From the NCBI GenBank assembly GCA_039720395.1, contig CM077832.1, forward strand, positions 25,073,607 to 25,137,606: DNA of 64,000 nucleotides. The letters are read 5' to 3'. The notes under the pieces are model-generated. The model worked only from the letters and a program-made list of their open reading frames with translations. It was not told the origin of the DNA and made no database searches. Of this stretch, positions 51,501 through 58,710 are shown in pieces. Source of the stretch: Liquidambar formosana. Its lineage: Eukaryota; Streptophyta; Magnoliopsida; Saxifragales; Altingiaceae. Each line of letters opens with the position of its first letter. Position 1 is the first letter of the stretch. The position numbers and the translations under genes were made by a program.

Positions 51501-54500
51501 AATTGAAGATGATGCTTGATTTCCCAATTTTTGTTCAATGATAACCTGGCCACTATACACAAAAGTTTTGGTAAGAGTTGAGTGCTATGACATCTGACTA
51601 TTTAGTTCAGACATTTGGGTTTTTTTTTTTTTTAAATTGGAAAATTAGATCATTGACTTTGTTACATTTATTTTATAGTTAGTGGTTGAAATTGCTCTAA
51701 TGCTTCCACGTTGTTGTGCCAAAATAAAAATAAAAATAGTAATAAGATTGTGAATTTAAAAACCTTACATGTAACAACCTTACATGTGAACTATCTCATA
51801 TTAATTTATAAGCTAATGAATGTAAAGAATTTACAAATTTTGACTGATTCAATACTTAGATACCAAATAGAGAGAGGCACCCTTAGAAGGGGTACTATAG
51901 TCAAATTTAGGGCTAGAAGTGTTTCAACAAATATGGTTACCAAACAAATAAAAGGCACTTCTTACATCAGAAGCTGTTCTAAGTATTCAGCAACCAAACA
52001 CTATGAAACCTCTTTACAGTAACCTCTCCTCTACACAGGTCTTTTCAAAAAAGCACTTTGTTAAAAGATACAGCTATGCTAAACGGGCCCTAATATGCTT
52101 GGTCCTCAAGTTAACTAAGTTTCCTATTCCATCAAGGCTACTAATTATGACTTCAATAAGTAATTAAGCCCAAGCCATTACAAAAAAACATAAAGCCCAT
52201 AAGGCAGGCCCATTCCCTAATGATAACAAAATTACTAAAATACCCTTACTACCTAATAAATTTAAATCTGAAAAAATAAAAGAAATTAAGAGCTAGAAAT
52301 CTTGTGATGACACTAAGTCTTTTATCCTTTTTAGTTGCTCCCACATCAAAGAGCTTCAAAGCTAGGGTTTCTCACAAACCCTTTATACAAGATGATTTAT
52401 AGAAGATTTTTGTATACAAGAGACTTTCTCAAAGAGTTGATTACACAACGATAAAAGCTCTAACAACTAATAATTAATTTCACAACGAACGCTCACTTCA
52501 ATATTTATAGGGCTTGAGACTAAATGATATGAACTATGTTGTTGGATCTCAATGAATGCTCATAAATGAGTTAAAGTGTTGTTTAAATAGTCATTGGGTC
52601 TAATATGACCATTTCATAGCATTTAATGCTGAGAAAAAAGGTTGGTGGGCGTTTAATGCTCAAAAGACTGTTTAAAAAACTAACTGTTATGTGATAGCAC
52701 GGGTGTTATTTAGATAGCCCTTGGGTCTAATATGACTGTTTCATAGCATTTAATGTTGAGAAAAATGGTTTGGTGGGCATTTAATGCTCAAAAGACCTTT
52801 TAAAAAACTAGTTGTTACGTGTCAGCACAAGGATTTCAGACGTTTGAAGTCGTCTGAAACAAACATCTTAGAAAACCAAAGACAGTTTATAAAGCAAATA
52901 ACACAGTCTTGAAAAGACTCGGTCTTAGATGTCTGAAATAGCTTTCTCGAAGATTGATTGATATAGCTATTGGTTTCTTGACCTTGCTTAAAGCTTTGTG
53001 GTTTCTTGTTCATGTATTGAAGCCATGAATATCTAGTTGCCTTTTTTAGGTTGATTTGCATGATGGATTCCTTTTAATGCCATGTCTTAGTTAATACTTC
53101 AATTTATAATTATCAACTTAAACACTGTTGACTTGTTATCATCAAAATCAATGGTTTTGAAACCTTGAGGCTAACAAAGAATAACAGTGCTTTCTCACCA
53201 TGCCTTACAAACACCAAATGAGTAGAAATTGTTCATTTCAATCTTTATGCACTAGCTACCTAATAGAATCTATCAAACTACACCTTCGGAGACTGCTTGA
53301 GCTTGTAAATTACTTCTTCAACTTACATACCTTATGCGACCCTCCCCAAATAACATACCCCAATAGTTGCTCCATTTACACTTCTTCCTAAAGATCACCA
53401 TGAAGAAAGCATTCATAATGTTATGTTAATAAAGTGACCAATTCTCAACAATGACAATCGTTAACAACACGAATTAAGGTAAGTAAAACTACAGGAGAAA
53501 AATTCACAAAGTAATTCGACTCTGAAGGTTTGAATGTAACCCTTATCCACTAATCAAGCCTTCAACCACTCAATTGTCCTATCAAGATAATACTTAAACC
53601 ACATATATCCGTCCATAACCCACATATTTTCTTGGATGTAAGTTTGTCGTTCCCATATACCATTTTTATATGATGTTGACATCTCATCTATAGCACTGTT
53701 CCAACCAGAAGTGAATGCCTGAATGTGAGAATAAGGAAAAGAAATAGAGGTCAACATATTAGATAACACACAAAAGTGAGGACAAAATGAGAAAAAGAAA
53801 CAACCTTATTAATAGGATGTTGAGTGGAGAGCAATCTGAAGGTTAACAAAAATAGGAACAATTGACAAGTCAGCAACCTTACTCGAAGTGGACGAGGAAG
53901 ATGGTGGAGCAGGTTGGTCTTCATCCTTTGTTGTTTGTGAGTGGTGGTGATACACCTATAATGGTTTGCTATGTTACATGGACACTTCAAAATGTGTGAA
54001 GGACCCATGTCGAACACTTGTGATGTGGGTGTGGGTACTTTAGTTGAACACTTCAAAATAGTGAAAAATCTTCGAAAGTAGACAAGTCCGACACTTAGAC
54101 ACATACCCATACCCAAAACCTGTACATAAGTCCATGTAACAGAGGTGGTTTGAACACTAATGTGTGAAACATAGGAACACGAGTGGGATAGTAATAGGAG
54201 GAACAGGCAATGGAACAGAGGAAGACACAAGAGCATCAAAATCGAAAGCCGCACCAAAAGTAGATTATAAGGATATACCTTCAAAGAAGCTAGCATCAGC
54301 ACTAACAACACAACAGATTGAGGATTCCAACATTTATATCCTTTTTGAGTCTTGGAATAACCAATGAAAACACATTAAACAACTATAAGGAAGGAACTTA
54401 TTATTCCCTAGAGAAAGGACATGAACATAGCATACAAAGATAAAACGTACAAAGCGGTAAAGGAAACAAGGACTTATCAGAACGAAACATCACCATGAAG

Positions 54501-57349
54501 GAGGAGGGCATATGATTAGTAAGGTAACAAGCAGTAAAAATAGTATCCCCTAAGAAGAATTTTTTTTTTTTTTTTTTTTTTTTCCGCCCATTTAACAACA
54601 CCATTTTGTGGAGGAGTATACCCACAAGAAGATTGATGGATAATACCACGAGCATCACATTAAGACTGAAAATGTCCTTTGACACATTCCAAAGCGTTAT
54701 CTGATTATAAAATAGGAAATAGCATAGCCAAATTGAGTTGCGACCTCTTTATGAAATAATTGAAAACTATAAGAAATTTCAAAACGATCTCTTATTTACC
54801 CCCAAAAAAAAAAACCCTTGTAAAGATCTTGTTCTTTGAATAGATGACTAAAGGATTGACTATTTTATGCAAAAGTGAAAGTATTGACAATTTTATATAG
54901 GAGTGAAAGTTGAAGAGGTTTAGGACTATAACTTAAAAGTACAAAGAAATATGTCTTTCTTGATAGTAATTTTGTGTTAGAACTCCACTTTTTTGAATGG
55001 TACACTACCTTTTTGTGATTTTCTTAGAAACAACTATTTTTATGATGTTCTCGTCCTTTAAATTGTCTCTGAATGTCTTAGTACTTTCATATTACTTATA
55101 AAATTATACAAATAAATGAACAAATTTTTTAAAATAAAAAGATAAATTAACATAATATTGGTTAAAGCCTTGGATCCATATTGGTTTCAAGGATAAATTA
55201 ACATAATATTGAGAGGAGTTTTGTTTAGGAAGTTACATGTTGGATGCAAACCAACTTTGTAATTTTTGTTTGTAATGTGCTAATCAAAGAAAGATGGACT
55301 GATAACAATGCAATTGGCTACAACTAAGATAACATGAATTGGAAACTAATTACTAAAACTCAAAACATTAAAGCGACACAGCAATGATGCTCTATTTTTC
55401 TTATATACACCCATGCATACATGCACGCATGCGCACACACATAAACTGATTGTAACACTGGTTTTAGGGTCAGGTATAGTCGTATAGAAAACTTCTTGAA
55501 TGCAGAATCCTTCCCTTAAGCAGATCGATAATTCCATTTTTGTTGCAGCCTATTGACAACCACTTTCAGTTTCACTGTAAAAGCTCAATTCCTCTCTCTA
55601 ACTATTTTTCTTATACAAATTTCCAGGATCTGGTTGTGATTTCTACATCATTTGGATCCAAAAGTCTTTTCCTTTTAACAATAATTAACATAGACGAAAT
55701 CATATTCAAGGAAGATATCCAGTTTCGCTAAATCAAACAAAGCAAAAGCACTCTATGGCATTGTAGTTTCCGCACTGTGCCCCTCTGTGGTAGATTGTGG
55801 GACCATACTCTACTTGCCTCATTTACCTTTTTTACTGGTAGCTAGGGTTGTAAATTGAACTGAGTACTCGAGCTTGACTCGGTAAGACTCGCTCAAGCTT
55901 GTTTGATAGGCCAGTCAAACAAAGATCAAGCTAGAAATCAAGCTCATTATGTGGACTAGCGGACTAAATTTACTACTAGCTCTGCTCAAAAAGACTTGTA
56001 AATGTAGTTAATGTCATAAATCGTTATTAGAGTATCTTTTATGTGCCTTTCTTTTAGGTAGACGCAATCCACTACTAGCTCTGCTCAATAGGATTTGTAA
56101 ACATAGGTAATGTCATAAATCGTGATTAGAGTATCTTTTTTTTTTTTTTTTTTTTTTTTGTTAATGACGGTGGAACTATCCCACGGTAGGCCCTTTGGAC
56201 CCACCCATGGAACCTAAACCTCCCGGGAGACTAGTGTAGCAACCCACCGCCATGGCCCCCCACTTAAATCTTGGGTTGTCCTAGCAGGAAATCGAACCCT
56301 TTGACCGTGCGCCTAACCACACAATCACAAGTTCGCCCTTACCAATTGGGCTACCCAAGGGTGGGGGTATCTTTCAGAATTGAAGTATCTTTTATGTGCC
56401 TTTTTCCCAGGTAGACTATATTTTCCCTATTTTCCAATCGCATTTAATGCTTTCTTGAATTTTTGTATTCATACAAGGAAGAGAAAAGCCTATTATGATG
56501 TTAACAAACAATTCAGTTATGACAAACAAACCTTTTGAATTTATTTTTTGAATTAATAATTACTTTTACTCTATTTAAATTTGAAATGTTGATTCTTGCT
56601 AAAAAATGTGAAGTTTGAATCTGTCCTAACCAATTAAAATTGATAACAAAACCTTAAACCAGTCTTATTTTAGAAATCCACCAATGCATTTTGACAACCG
56701 GTTTTGATATAGTTTGAACATTTAGTTGAACTGAGCCTGATAGCTTTGCCACTCCACTTGAGCTGAGCTTGAACATAAATCATGAGTTTTCAGCCATGCT
56801 CATTGTTAGTTGTGAGCTGAGCCGAGTGTAAACACTATTCTACTTGGCTTGTCTCGACTCTGCTTGCTTTCACCCTCACTGGTAACACTCTCCAGTAGTA
56901 ATTACTTACCATGTCTTCTTGCAGTCAGGTGTGTGTGTGTGTTTCACGCTACCTATGAGTTAGATCTGGAGTATGACTGGGAAAAAAAAAATCAATAATA
57001 AGGAAAATTCTATCGAAATTTTTTTCCTTACCATTCATTTAATGATTTTGCATATCTGAAATCATCATAAAACAAAAACTCTCCAATTTCATTCAATCAG
57101 AATTCATCTGACTGCTGAGCAAACTAATGTGAAATTGACAGAAAACGCTCACCCATGCCCATCTAAGAGATTGGCCATAGATAGTTTGGTCAGCACTTTT
57201 GTGTCAGTTCAAGGTTGATATGTTATGGAAAAGAATTGTTCAAAGGTTTCTAAATTTTTTCACACGATTTGCATAGTTAACTTATAAACCCTAAATGCTG
57301 CTGCAGGTCACAGCAGCTAATGGAAACTAGTGAATGTTCAGATAAATAA
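20418..57349 (+). CDS. J-domain (DnaJ) co-chaperone, six exons, 123 aa, giant introns
   Basis: A small type III J-protein, expected to stimulate Hsp70 ATPase. Exons: 20418-20447, 26882-26959, 27058-27133, 27766-27839, 27968-28038, 57307-57349. All introns are GT-AG and phases match at every junction. Residues 1-10 are [10 protein letters not shown]. The J domain is about residues 11-75: [15 protein letters not shown] (11-25), the invariant HPD loop (39-41), FQRINEAY (53-60) and [10 protein letters not shown] (64-73). The tail has [17 protein letters not shown] (87-103) and ends [14 protein letters not shown]. There is no signal peptide, membrane segment or zinc-finger domain, so it is probably cytosolic or nuclear. 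Exon 1 and exon 6 are inferred from phase, splice sites and the plausible ends they give; the middle four exons are certain by homology. Intron 1 is 6.4 kb and intron 5 is 29.3 kb, filled with transposons. Confidence 0.85.
21040..21860 (-). mobile_element. 5'-truncated LINE remnant
   Basis: Minus-strand translation gives the zf-RVT-like C-terminal part of a plant L1 LINE ORF2: [29 protein letters not shown] and [11 protein letters not shown]. The 3' end (left) has the typical LINE tail words TTTTATTGATAAAA and an A/T-rich tract. Frameshifts are present. It belongs to a different subfamily from the LINE at 32739-40384. Confidence 0.75.
23010..23308. mobile_element. Probable MITE with GGCC...GGTTCG terminal inverted repeats
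   Basis: The left end GGCCCCATATGGTTCGCAT and the complement of the right end, GGCCTGTTTGGTTCGTAT, share GGCC, GGTTCG and AT with an interior TTTTCAAAAA-type stem. TTA-like bases flank both ends, which would suit a Tourist/Harbinger MITE, but the duplication is not clean. About 299 bp. Confidence 0.5.
24612..25492. mobile_element. Possible TIR element
   Basis: GGGAGCTGTTTGGAAGAACC at the left and the complement of the right end, GGGCCTGTTTGGGAAACC, resemble each other. I found no target duplication. It includes a TA microsatellite near 25160. Confidence 0.3.
28085..28179 (+). mobile_element. Probable short LINE 3' end with poly(A)
   Basis: The words TTATCAATAAATTTTTTTTC and GGCCTATC, then a long A tract (about 28151-28179), resemble plant L1 LINE 3' termini such as the one at 21040. 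A GAA-rich stretch follows. Too short to be certain. Confidence 0.4.
28398..28560 (-). mobile_element. tRNA-derived SINE, copy 1 (decayed)
   Basis: Homologous to copies at 56139-56366 and 61724-61922: it shares CCCATGGAATCTAAACC, ACTTAAATCTTGGGTTGTCC, the B-box complement ATCGAAT and the A-box complement CTAATTGGGCTA. Its 5' end is diverged and a hAT-like element is inserted at that edge. Confidence 0.7.
28573..29283. mobile_element. 711-bp non-autonomous hAT-type element
   Basis: A perfect 8-bp TSD GTAAGGGC flanks it (28565-28572 and 29284-29291). Ends are TAAGGGTGTTAGTGGTT at the left and, as complement at the right, TAGGGCTGTTAGTGGTT. Subterminal regions are dense in GGTTTGGTTTGG and its complement, as in many plant hAT elements. 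A TA microsatellite is near 28765-28799. No transposase. Confidence 0.88.
29292..29599. other. AT-rich stretch, nothing recognised
   Basis: A-rich sequence with repeated TAGAAAGC/ATAGAA words between the hAT-type element and a copia remnant. No gene or clear repeat boundary. Confidence 0.4.
29600..30092 (-). pseudogene. Ty1/copia reverse transcriptase fragment
   Basis: Minus-strand translation shows [20 protein letters not shown], with active site YMDE instead of YVDD, then [16 protein letters not shown], and in another frame [16 protein letters not shown] and [14 protein letters not shown]. It is shifted at least twice. It ends abruptly at 30092, where an unrelated G-rich segment begins. 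Confidence 0.75.
30093..31394. other. Unclassified repeat-like segment
   Basis: It begins with a hairpin, ATCAACCCTA and TAGGGTTGAT flanking a run of about 11 G (30096-30135). No coding sequence. A TA microsatellite spans about 31063-31098. The start looks like the edge of a transposon but I could not find its other end. Confidence 0.4.
32823..38011 (-). pseudogene. LINE ORF2 (endonuclease and reverse transcriptase), broken and interrupted
   Basis: ORF2 nicks target DNA and reverse-transcribes the element. It starts [14 protein letters not shown] (endonuclease, Asn in WNVRG) and VVILQES (catalytic Glu). RT motifs follow: APGPDGM (about 36630), [10 protein letters not shown] (about 36240), [18 protein letters not shown] in the shifted frame (about 36090), and FADDAPLF with the catalytic FADD (about 35930). 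A zf-RVT-like region at 33200-33400 has [19 protein letters not shown]. Stops are at about 37634, 37383, 36940, 36600 and 35385; frameshifts at about 36120 and 33030. The frame is also cut by the hAT element at 33663-35189, whose target lies within the codons for [10 protein letters not shown]. Confidence 0.88.
33663..35189 (+). mobile_element. 1,527-bp non-autonomous hAT element of the CGATATATCG family
   Basis: A perfect 8-bp TSD CCCGCCCC lies at 33655-33662 and 35190-35197. Left end CATGGACCAAAATATCG; complement of right end CAAGGACTTTAATATCG. Both ends are crowded with CGATATATCG words. The left 170 bp match the complement of the right end of the 6.2-kb hAT, and the right 150 bp match the complement of its left end, so it lies in the opposite orientation. 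The interior (about 33930-35030) does not resemble the transposase; it includes a GAA repeat and unknown sequence, possibly captured. Confidence 0.93.
38008..40258 (-). pseudogene. LINE ORF1 (DUF4283-like nucleic-acid-binding protein), broken
   Basis: ORF1 proteins of plant L1 LINEs bind the element RNA. From the ATG at 40258 it reads [19 protein letters not shown], with a stop (TAG) after CLSGVSL at about 39860. The same frame resumes with [18 protein letters not shown]. The DUF4283-like segment is about 39450-39650: [20 protein letters not shown], then [17 protein letters not shown] frameshift near 38690 joins the C-terminal part, which is acidic and Ser-rich. The product would be about 750 aa. 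No intact CCHC knuckle is visible. Its stop codon overlaps the ORF2 start as ATGA (38011-38008). Confidence 0.8.
40515..41154 (-). mobile_element. 640-bp non-autonomous hAT element of the same family
   Basis: TIRs are CAAGGACTTAAAT at the left and, as complement of the right end, CATGGACTAAAATATC. The 8-bp TSD has one mismatch: TCTGGTAT (40507-40514) and TCTAGTAT (41155-41162). The interior has a stretch shared with the left end of the 6.2-kb copy (AACTCTGGGAAA, GCAATTTAAATGTGTAT). The imperfect TSD suggests it is older than the other two copies. Confidence 0.88.
41961..41968 (-). promoter_or_regulatory. TATA box of solo LTR 2
   Basis: TATATATA on the minus strand, followed downstream (lower coordinates) by a CT/GA-rich leader near 41873-41930. 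The palindrome array ends 63 bp upstream. Confidence 0.5.
42031..42144. repeat. Palindrome array GTAGTCGACTAC in solo LTR 2
   Basis: Copies: GTAGTCGACTAC at 42031-42042 and 42091-42102, GTAGTCAACTAA at 42052-42063, GTAGTCAATTAC at 42112-42123, and TTTAGTAGACTAAA at 42131-42144. Steps are 21, 39, 21 and about 20 bp. The 39-bp gap is about two steps, as if one copy were lost. Confidence 0.85.
42338..43281. mobile_element. 944-bp TIR element (possibly Mutator-like) inside solo LTR 1
   Basis: Ends are TATGAAGCACGGAC and its complement. Flanks ACCGAAGACC (42328-42337) and ACCAAAGACC (43282-43291) form a 10-bp duplication with one mismatch, which suits a Mutator-like element better than hAT. It contains a long TA microsatellite (about 42451-42510), subterminal ACACGGACACG and CATGTC words, and an unidentified AG-rich then GC-richer stretch (42830-42960). 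No transposase. Confidence 0.75.
44154..44290. repeat. Palindrome array TTTCAGACGTCTGAAA in solo LTR 1
   Basis: Six copies of an AGACGTCT-like core at 44154, 44173, 44220, 44241, 44262 and 44283. Steps are 19, 47, 21, 21 and 21 bp. It lies on the upstream side of the inferred minus-strand promoter of the LTR (GTTTTTAAACCC near 44080). The core differs wholly from that of solo LTR 2. Confidence 0.85.
45243..48687 (-). pseudogene. hAT transposase (BED finger, DUF659, dimerisation domain), disabled
   Basis: The N-terminal frame (48687-47785) is open for 300 codons. It has a BED-type finger with WEHG (10-13), C25, C28 and H43, then an acidic stretch and Ser/Lys-rich linker. The DUF659/RNase H-like part at about 47700-47300 has CDGWTGPT, then after a frameshift [21 protein letters not shown] and [11 protein letters not shown]. 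Next comes [19 protein letters not shown] (about 47280-47220). The dimerisation region near 46150-46330 reads [21 protein letters not shown], stop, [24 protein letters not shown]. The conserved Trp after CERN is TAG. Further stops precede KIYGCTIM and interrupt the tail. The tail is acidic, then Tyr/Gln/Pro-rich. Introns are likely at about 46340-46930 and 47770-47880. Confidence 0.88.
48710..49990. repeat. Tandem array, about 251-bp units, upstream of the transposase
   Basis: Four copies can be aligned on CATTATTATTTCGTAGACAAATTAATTTGAGCACTTG-like segments near 48838, 49090, 49341 and 49839. The first three have a 251-252-bp period. The spacing to the fourth is longer because of an inserted segment with a T tract (about 49590-49760). 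It sits in the presumed leader of the transposon. Confidence 0.85.
50276..50740. repeat. Second tandem array in the hAT 5' region
   Basis: Four copies of a 115-145-bp unit containing GCTGTATTTCACATTTCACG and GAGCACTAATAATGGAGG, starting near 50279, 50421, 50551 and 50667. The third copy lacks the TTTCACGTGAAA palindrome. Confidence 0.85.
50760..50999. promoter_or_regulatory. Subterminal GATATATCG cluster of the hAT element
   Basis: Around ten occurrences of CGATATATCG or GATATATCG-like words within 240 bp of the end, some head to head (CGACGATATATCGCGATATA). Equivalent clusters are at 33663-33830, 35090-35189, 44761-44870 and in the 640-bp copy. They probably bind transposase; this is by analogy. 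Confidence 0.6.
51153..52099. other. AT-rich stretch with possible MITE edges
   Basis: It contains a TA then GA microsatellite (51171-51210) and T tracts. Words such as AACGGGCCCTAA (52081-52092) and GGTTACCAAAC resemble hAT MITE ends, but no pair or duplication could be fixed. No gene. Confidence 0.35.
52576..52829. repeat. 127-bp direct tandem duplication
   Basis: Two copies beginning GTGTTGTTTAAATAG (52576) and GTGTTATTTAGATAG (52703), sharing TTGGGTCTAATATGAC, TTTCATAGCATTTAATG and TTTAATGCTCAAAAGAC. They differ at about 15% of positions. Confidence 0.85.
52838..52934. repeat. Short cluster of AGACGTCT-like palindromes
   Basis: AGACGTTT (52838-52845), AGTCGTCT (52848-52855) and AGATGTCT (52927-52934), two of them with TTTCA/TGAAA flanks as in the array at 44154-44290. 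Spacing here is not 21 bp. Confidence 0.6.
53770..54780 (-). pseudogene. Ty1/copia integrase remnant
   Basis: Minus-strand translation gives [22 protein letters not shown], then a stop, [20 protein letters not shown] (integrase core), an inserted A/T tract (54560-54583), LTACYLINRMPSS-like sequence and [10 protein letters not shown]. Near 54330-54360 it reads [13 protein letters not shown] and then [14 protein letters not shown] in another frame. At least three frame changes and a stop. The remaining pol is not visible. Confidence 0.8.
54790..55830. other. Intron sequence, nothing recognised
   Basis: AT-rich. A CA/GCATG-rich stretch is near 55409-55440. Two words (GGATAAATTAACATAATATTG) occur in tandem near 55140 and 55192. 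No gene. Confidence 0.4.
55843..56878. mobile_element. 1.0-kb non-autonomous hAT element carrying a SINE
   Basis: TSD CTGGTAGC (55835-55842) and CTGGTAAC (56879-56886), 7 of 8 matching. The left end TAGGGTTGTAAATTGAACTG and the complement of the right end TGAGGGTGAAAGCAAGC are similar to plant hAT ends. Subterminal regions contain GAGCTTGACTCGG and TTGGCTTGTCTCGACTC. Inside are an imperfect duplication (about 55970-56130) and the SINE at 56139-56366. Confidence 0.78.
56139..56366 (-). mobile_element. tRNA-derived SINE, copy 2 (best preserved)
   Basis: On the minus strand: A box TAGCCCAATTGGT (complement of 56341-56353), B box GGTTCGATTTCC (complement about 56287-56299), body, and an A tail at the left (T run 56136-56159 on plus). 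Short TSD GTATCTTT at 56131-56138 and 56367-56374. About 228 bp. RNA polymerase III boxes point to a tRNA origin; the parental tRNA was not determined. Confidence 0.85.
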
Positions 57350-57650
57350 GGTTTGGATGTTCTGTCCTTTTCAGTTTTTAAGAAGTTTCCTTATGCTTTA
57401 GTGACACATACATGGTTATTGGTGGATATAAAAGTTCTATCCCATGCTACTAACAGGGTAATTGTGTTGAATTCAACCGGGAAAAGAGATTGATATGTAC
57501 CATATTACAAGAGCGTTGTCTAATTACTTTTTAGAGCTATACATGTGCCTACTCCTGTTTGTAATGTCAGGTTATAAATCCAGTGAGGATCCACATCGGT
57601 CATGTAAAATGTTTATCTACAAATAAAATACTTTATCCTGTGGATGTAAT
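57350..57650 (+). other. 3' UTR of the J-protein gene
   Basis: AT-rich sequence after TAA (57347-57349). A canonical AATAAA is at 57622-57627, so cleavage is expected near 57640-57660. Confidence 0.5.
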
Positions 57651-58095
57651 ATATTATTATTTGTGCCTTTGTGATGGCTTGAAATTCTTTAGTCATTTTT
57701 ATTTGAACTGTGCTTTCTTACAATAACCAAGACTGATGTTGCATGTTTTCTTTTTGATTAAGAACTGATGTTTGCATGTTGTAAGCATTTTTTTTTTCTA
57801 TTACTTAGCATTTACCTTCTATAGTCTTGTCAGTTAGATCTAGTTTAAGCAGGGAACATTCTAATGCACCCTAATGATATAAATTGAGACAGAAGTTATT
57901 GAGTTTCTCTTGACGGATGTAGTCAAGTTTCACTCACACCATGATTGGTAATGCAAACTTTTCTTCCATCATCACATTGAACAGACACATAATCCAGTCT
58001 TACTACGTCCCACTTTGCAATGAAACCAAGAAAACAAATAAACATGAAAGAGGTTTATGGATTGCCTATTGAAAACAAATCATTTTGTTGTGTTT
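57651..58095. other. Intergenic, nothing recognised
   Basis: Unique-looking AT-rich DNA. The phrase around 58000-58090 (ACACATAATCCAGTCTTA, CATGAAA, GGTTTATGGAT) recurs at 58722-58800, so it belongs to a local duplication around the TRIM-like repeats. Confidence 0.45.
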
Positions 58096-58490
58096 TAATA
58101 GAAGGCTTGGGTAGAACTCATCCCAAAAGCTAGCTATTAAGGTAAGGGTGTCTTTACACTTATATATTGTACATTACATCAATTCCCAAGGGATGTGGGA
58201 CTTTGCTTCACACCCTCACTCACACCCAATGTGCTCACTTGGCAGCACCTACCACGTGCAAGCCAGGGACACACACCCTATCCATCCTTGAGAGTTCCTG
58301 CTTTGATATCATGATAGAATGCTTAGTAGAACTCACCCCAAAAGCTAGCTATTGAGGTAAGGGTGCCCTTACACTTATATTACACATTACATCAACTCAC
58401 GCCCAGCGTGCTCACTCGGCAGCACCTGCCACGTGTAGGGGACACGCACCCTACCCATCCCTGGGAATCCCCGTTCTGATACCATTTGTA
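58096..58490 (-). mobile_element. TRIM-like miniature LTR element in partial tandem
   Basis: On the minus strand an LTR-like unit runs from TGTGAGTGAGGG to CTATTA (58224 to 58096, 129 bp); a shorter copy lies at 58399-58312, lacking about 41 bp. Between them are 87 bp with TGATATCAAAGC (58311-58300), close to the initiator-tRNA PBS TGGTATCAGAGC. A second internal segment to about 58490 has TGGTATCAGAAC (58484-58473). No coding capacity. The words CCCACATCCCTTGGG are typical of plant TRIM LTRs. A third PBS-like GCTTTGATACCA is at 58699-58710. Confidence 0.55.
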
Positions 58491-58710
58491 TAATCAAGTG
58501 TTGACCATTTCACCTCAAACCAATTGGGGTTAGGGATGGTGCCCCTCAAATCTTTAAAGTGCAGTAGCCAAGCACCATGGCTTGAGTAATCGCAGCCGAC
58601 ATGGCATTGACCCTCACTTTGCATCCCTGTAGGCTTAGGCTAACAATCACACCCCAGCACATGCCCGCACTCTCTCGGGGATTTGAACCTATGACCTTGC
58701 TTTGATACCA

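Larger units (their letters stand above)
52100..53160 (-). mobile_element. Probable LTR (copia-like), minus strand, with U3 repeats
   Basis: A minus-strand TATA box (CCCTATAAATATT) lies near 52500-52512. Upstream of it are a 127-bp tandem duplication and palindromes with the AGACGTCT-like core. Near 53130-53160 the minus strand reads CATTGATTTTGATGATAACA, a phrase I associate with plant copia LTR starts. Exact ends and TSD were not found. It lies downstream of the copia integrase remnant at 53770-54780, as a 3' LTR would. Confidence 0.45.
28039..57306 (+). other. Intron 5 of the J-protein gene (29,268 bp)
   Basis: Donor GTAATT splits the Trp110 codon (TG then G). Acceptor GCTGCAG is at 57306. 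Nearly the whole length is transposable-element sequence: a SINE, hAT elements, copia remnants, two nested solo LTRs, a LINE and others listed separately. The inserts lie in both orientations. Confidence 0.8.

Noticed and set aside
53751..54311. 186-codon Leu-rich minus-strand ORF
   Set aside because: An out-of-frame reading of decayed copia sequence; the correct frame near 54330-54260 gives copia-like peptides.
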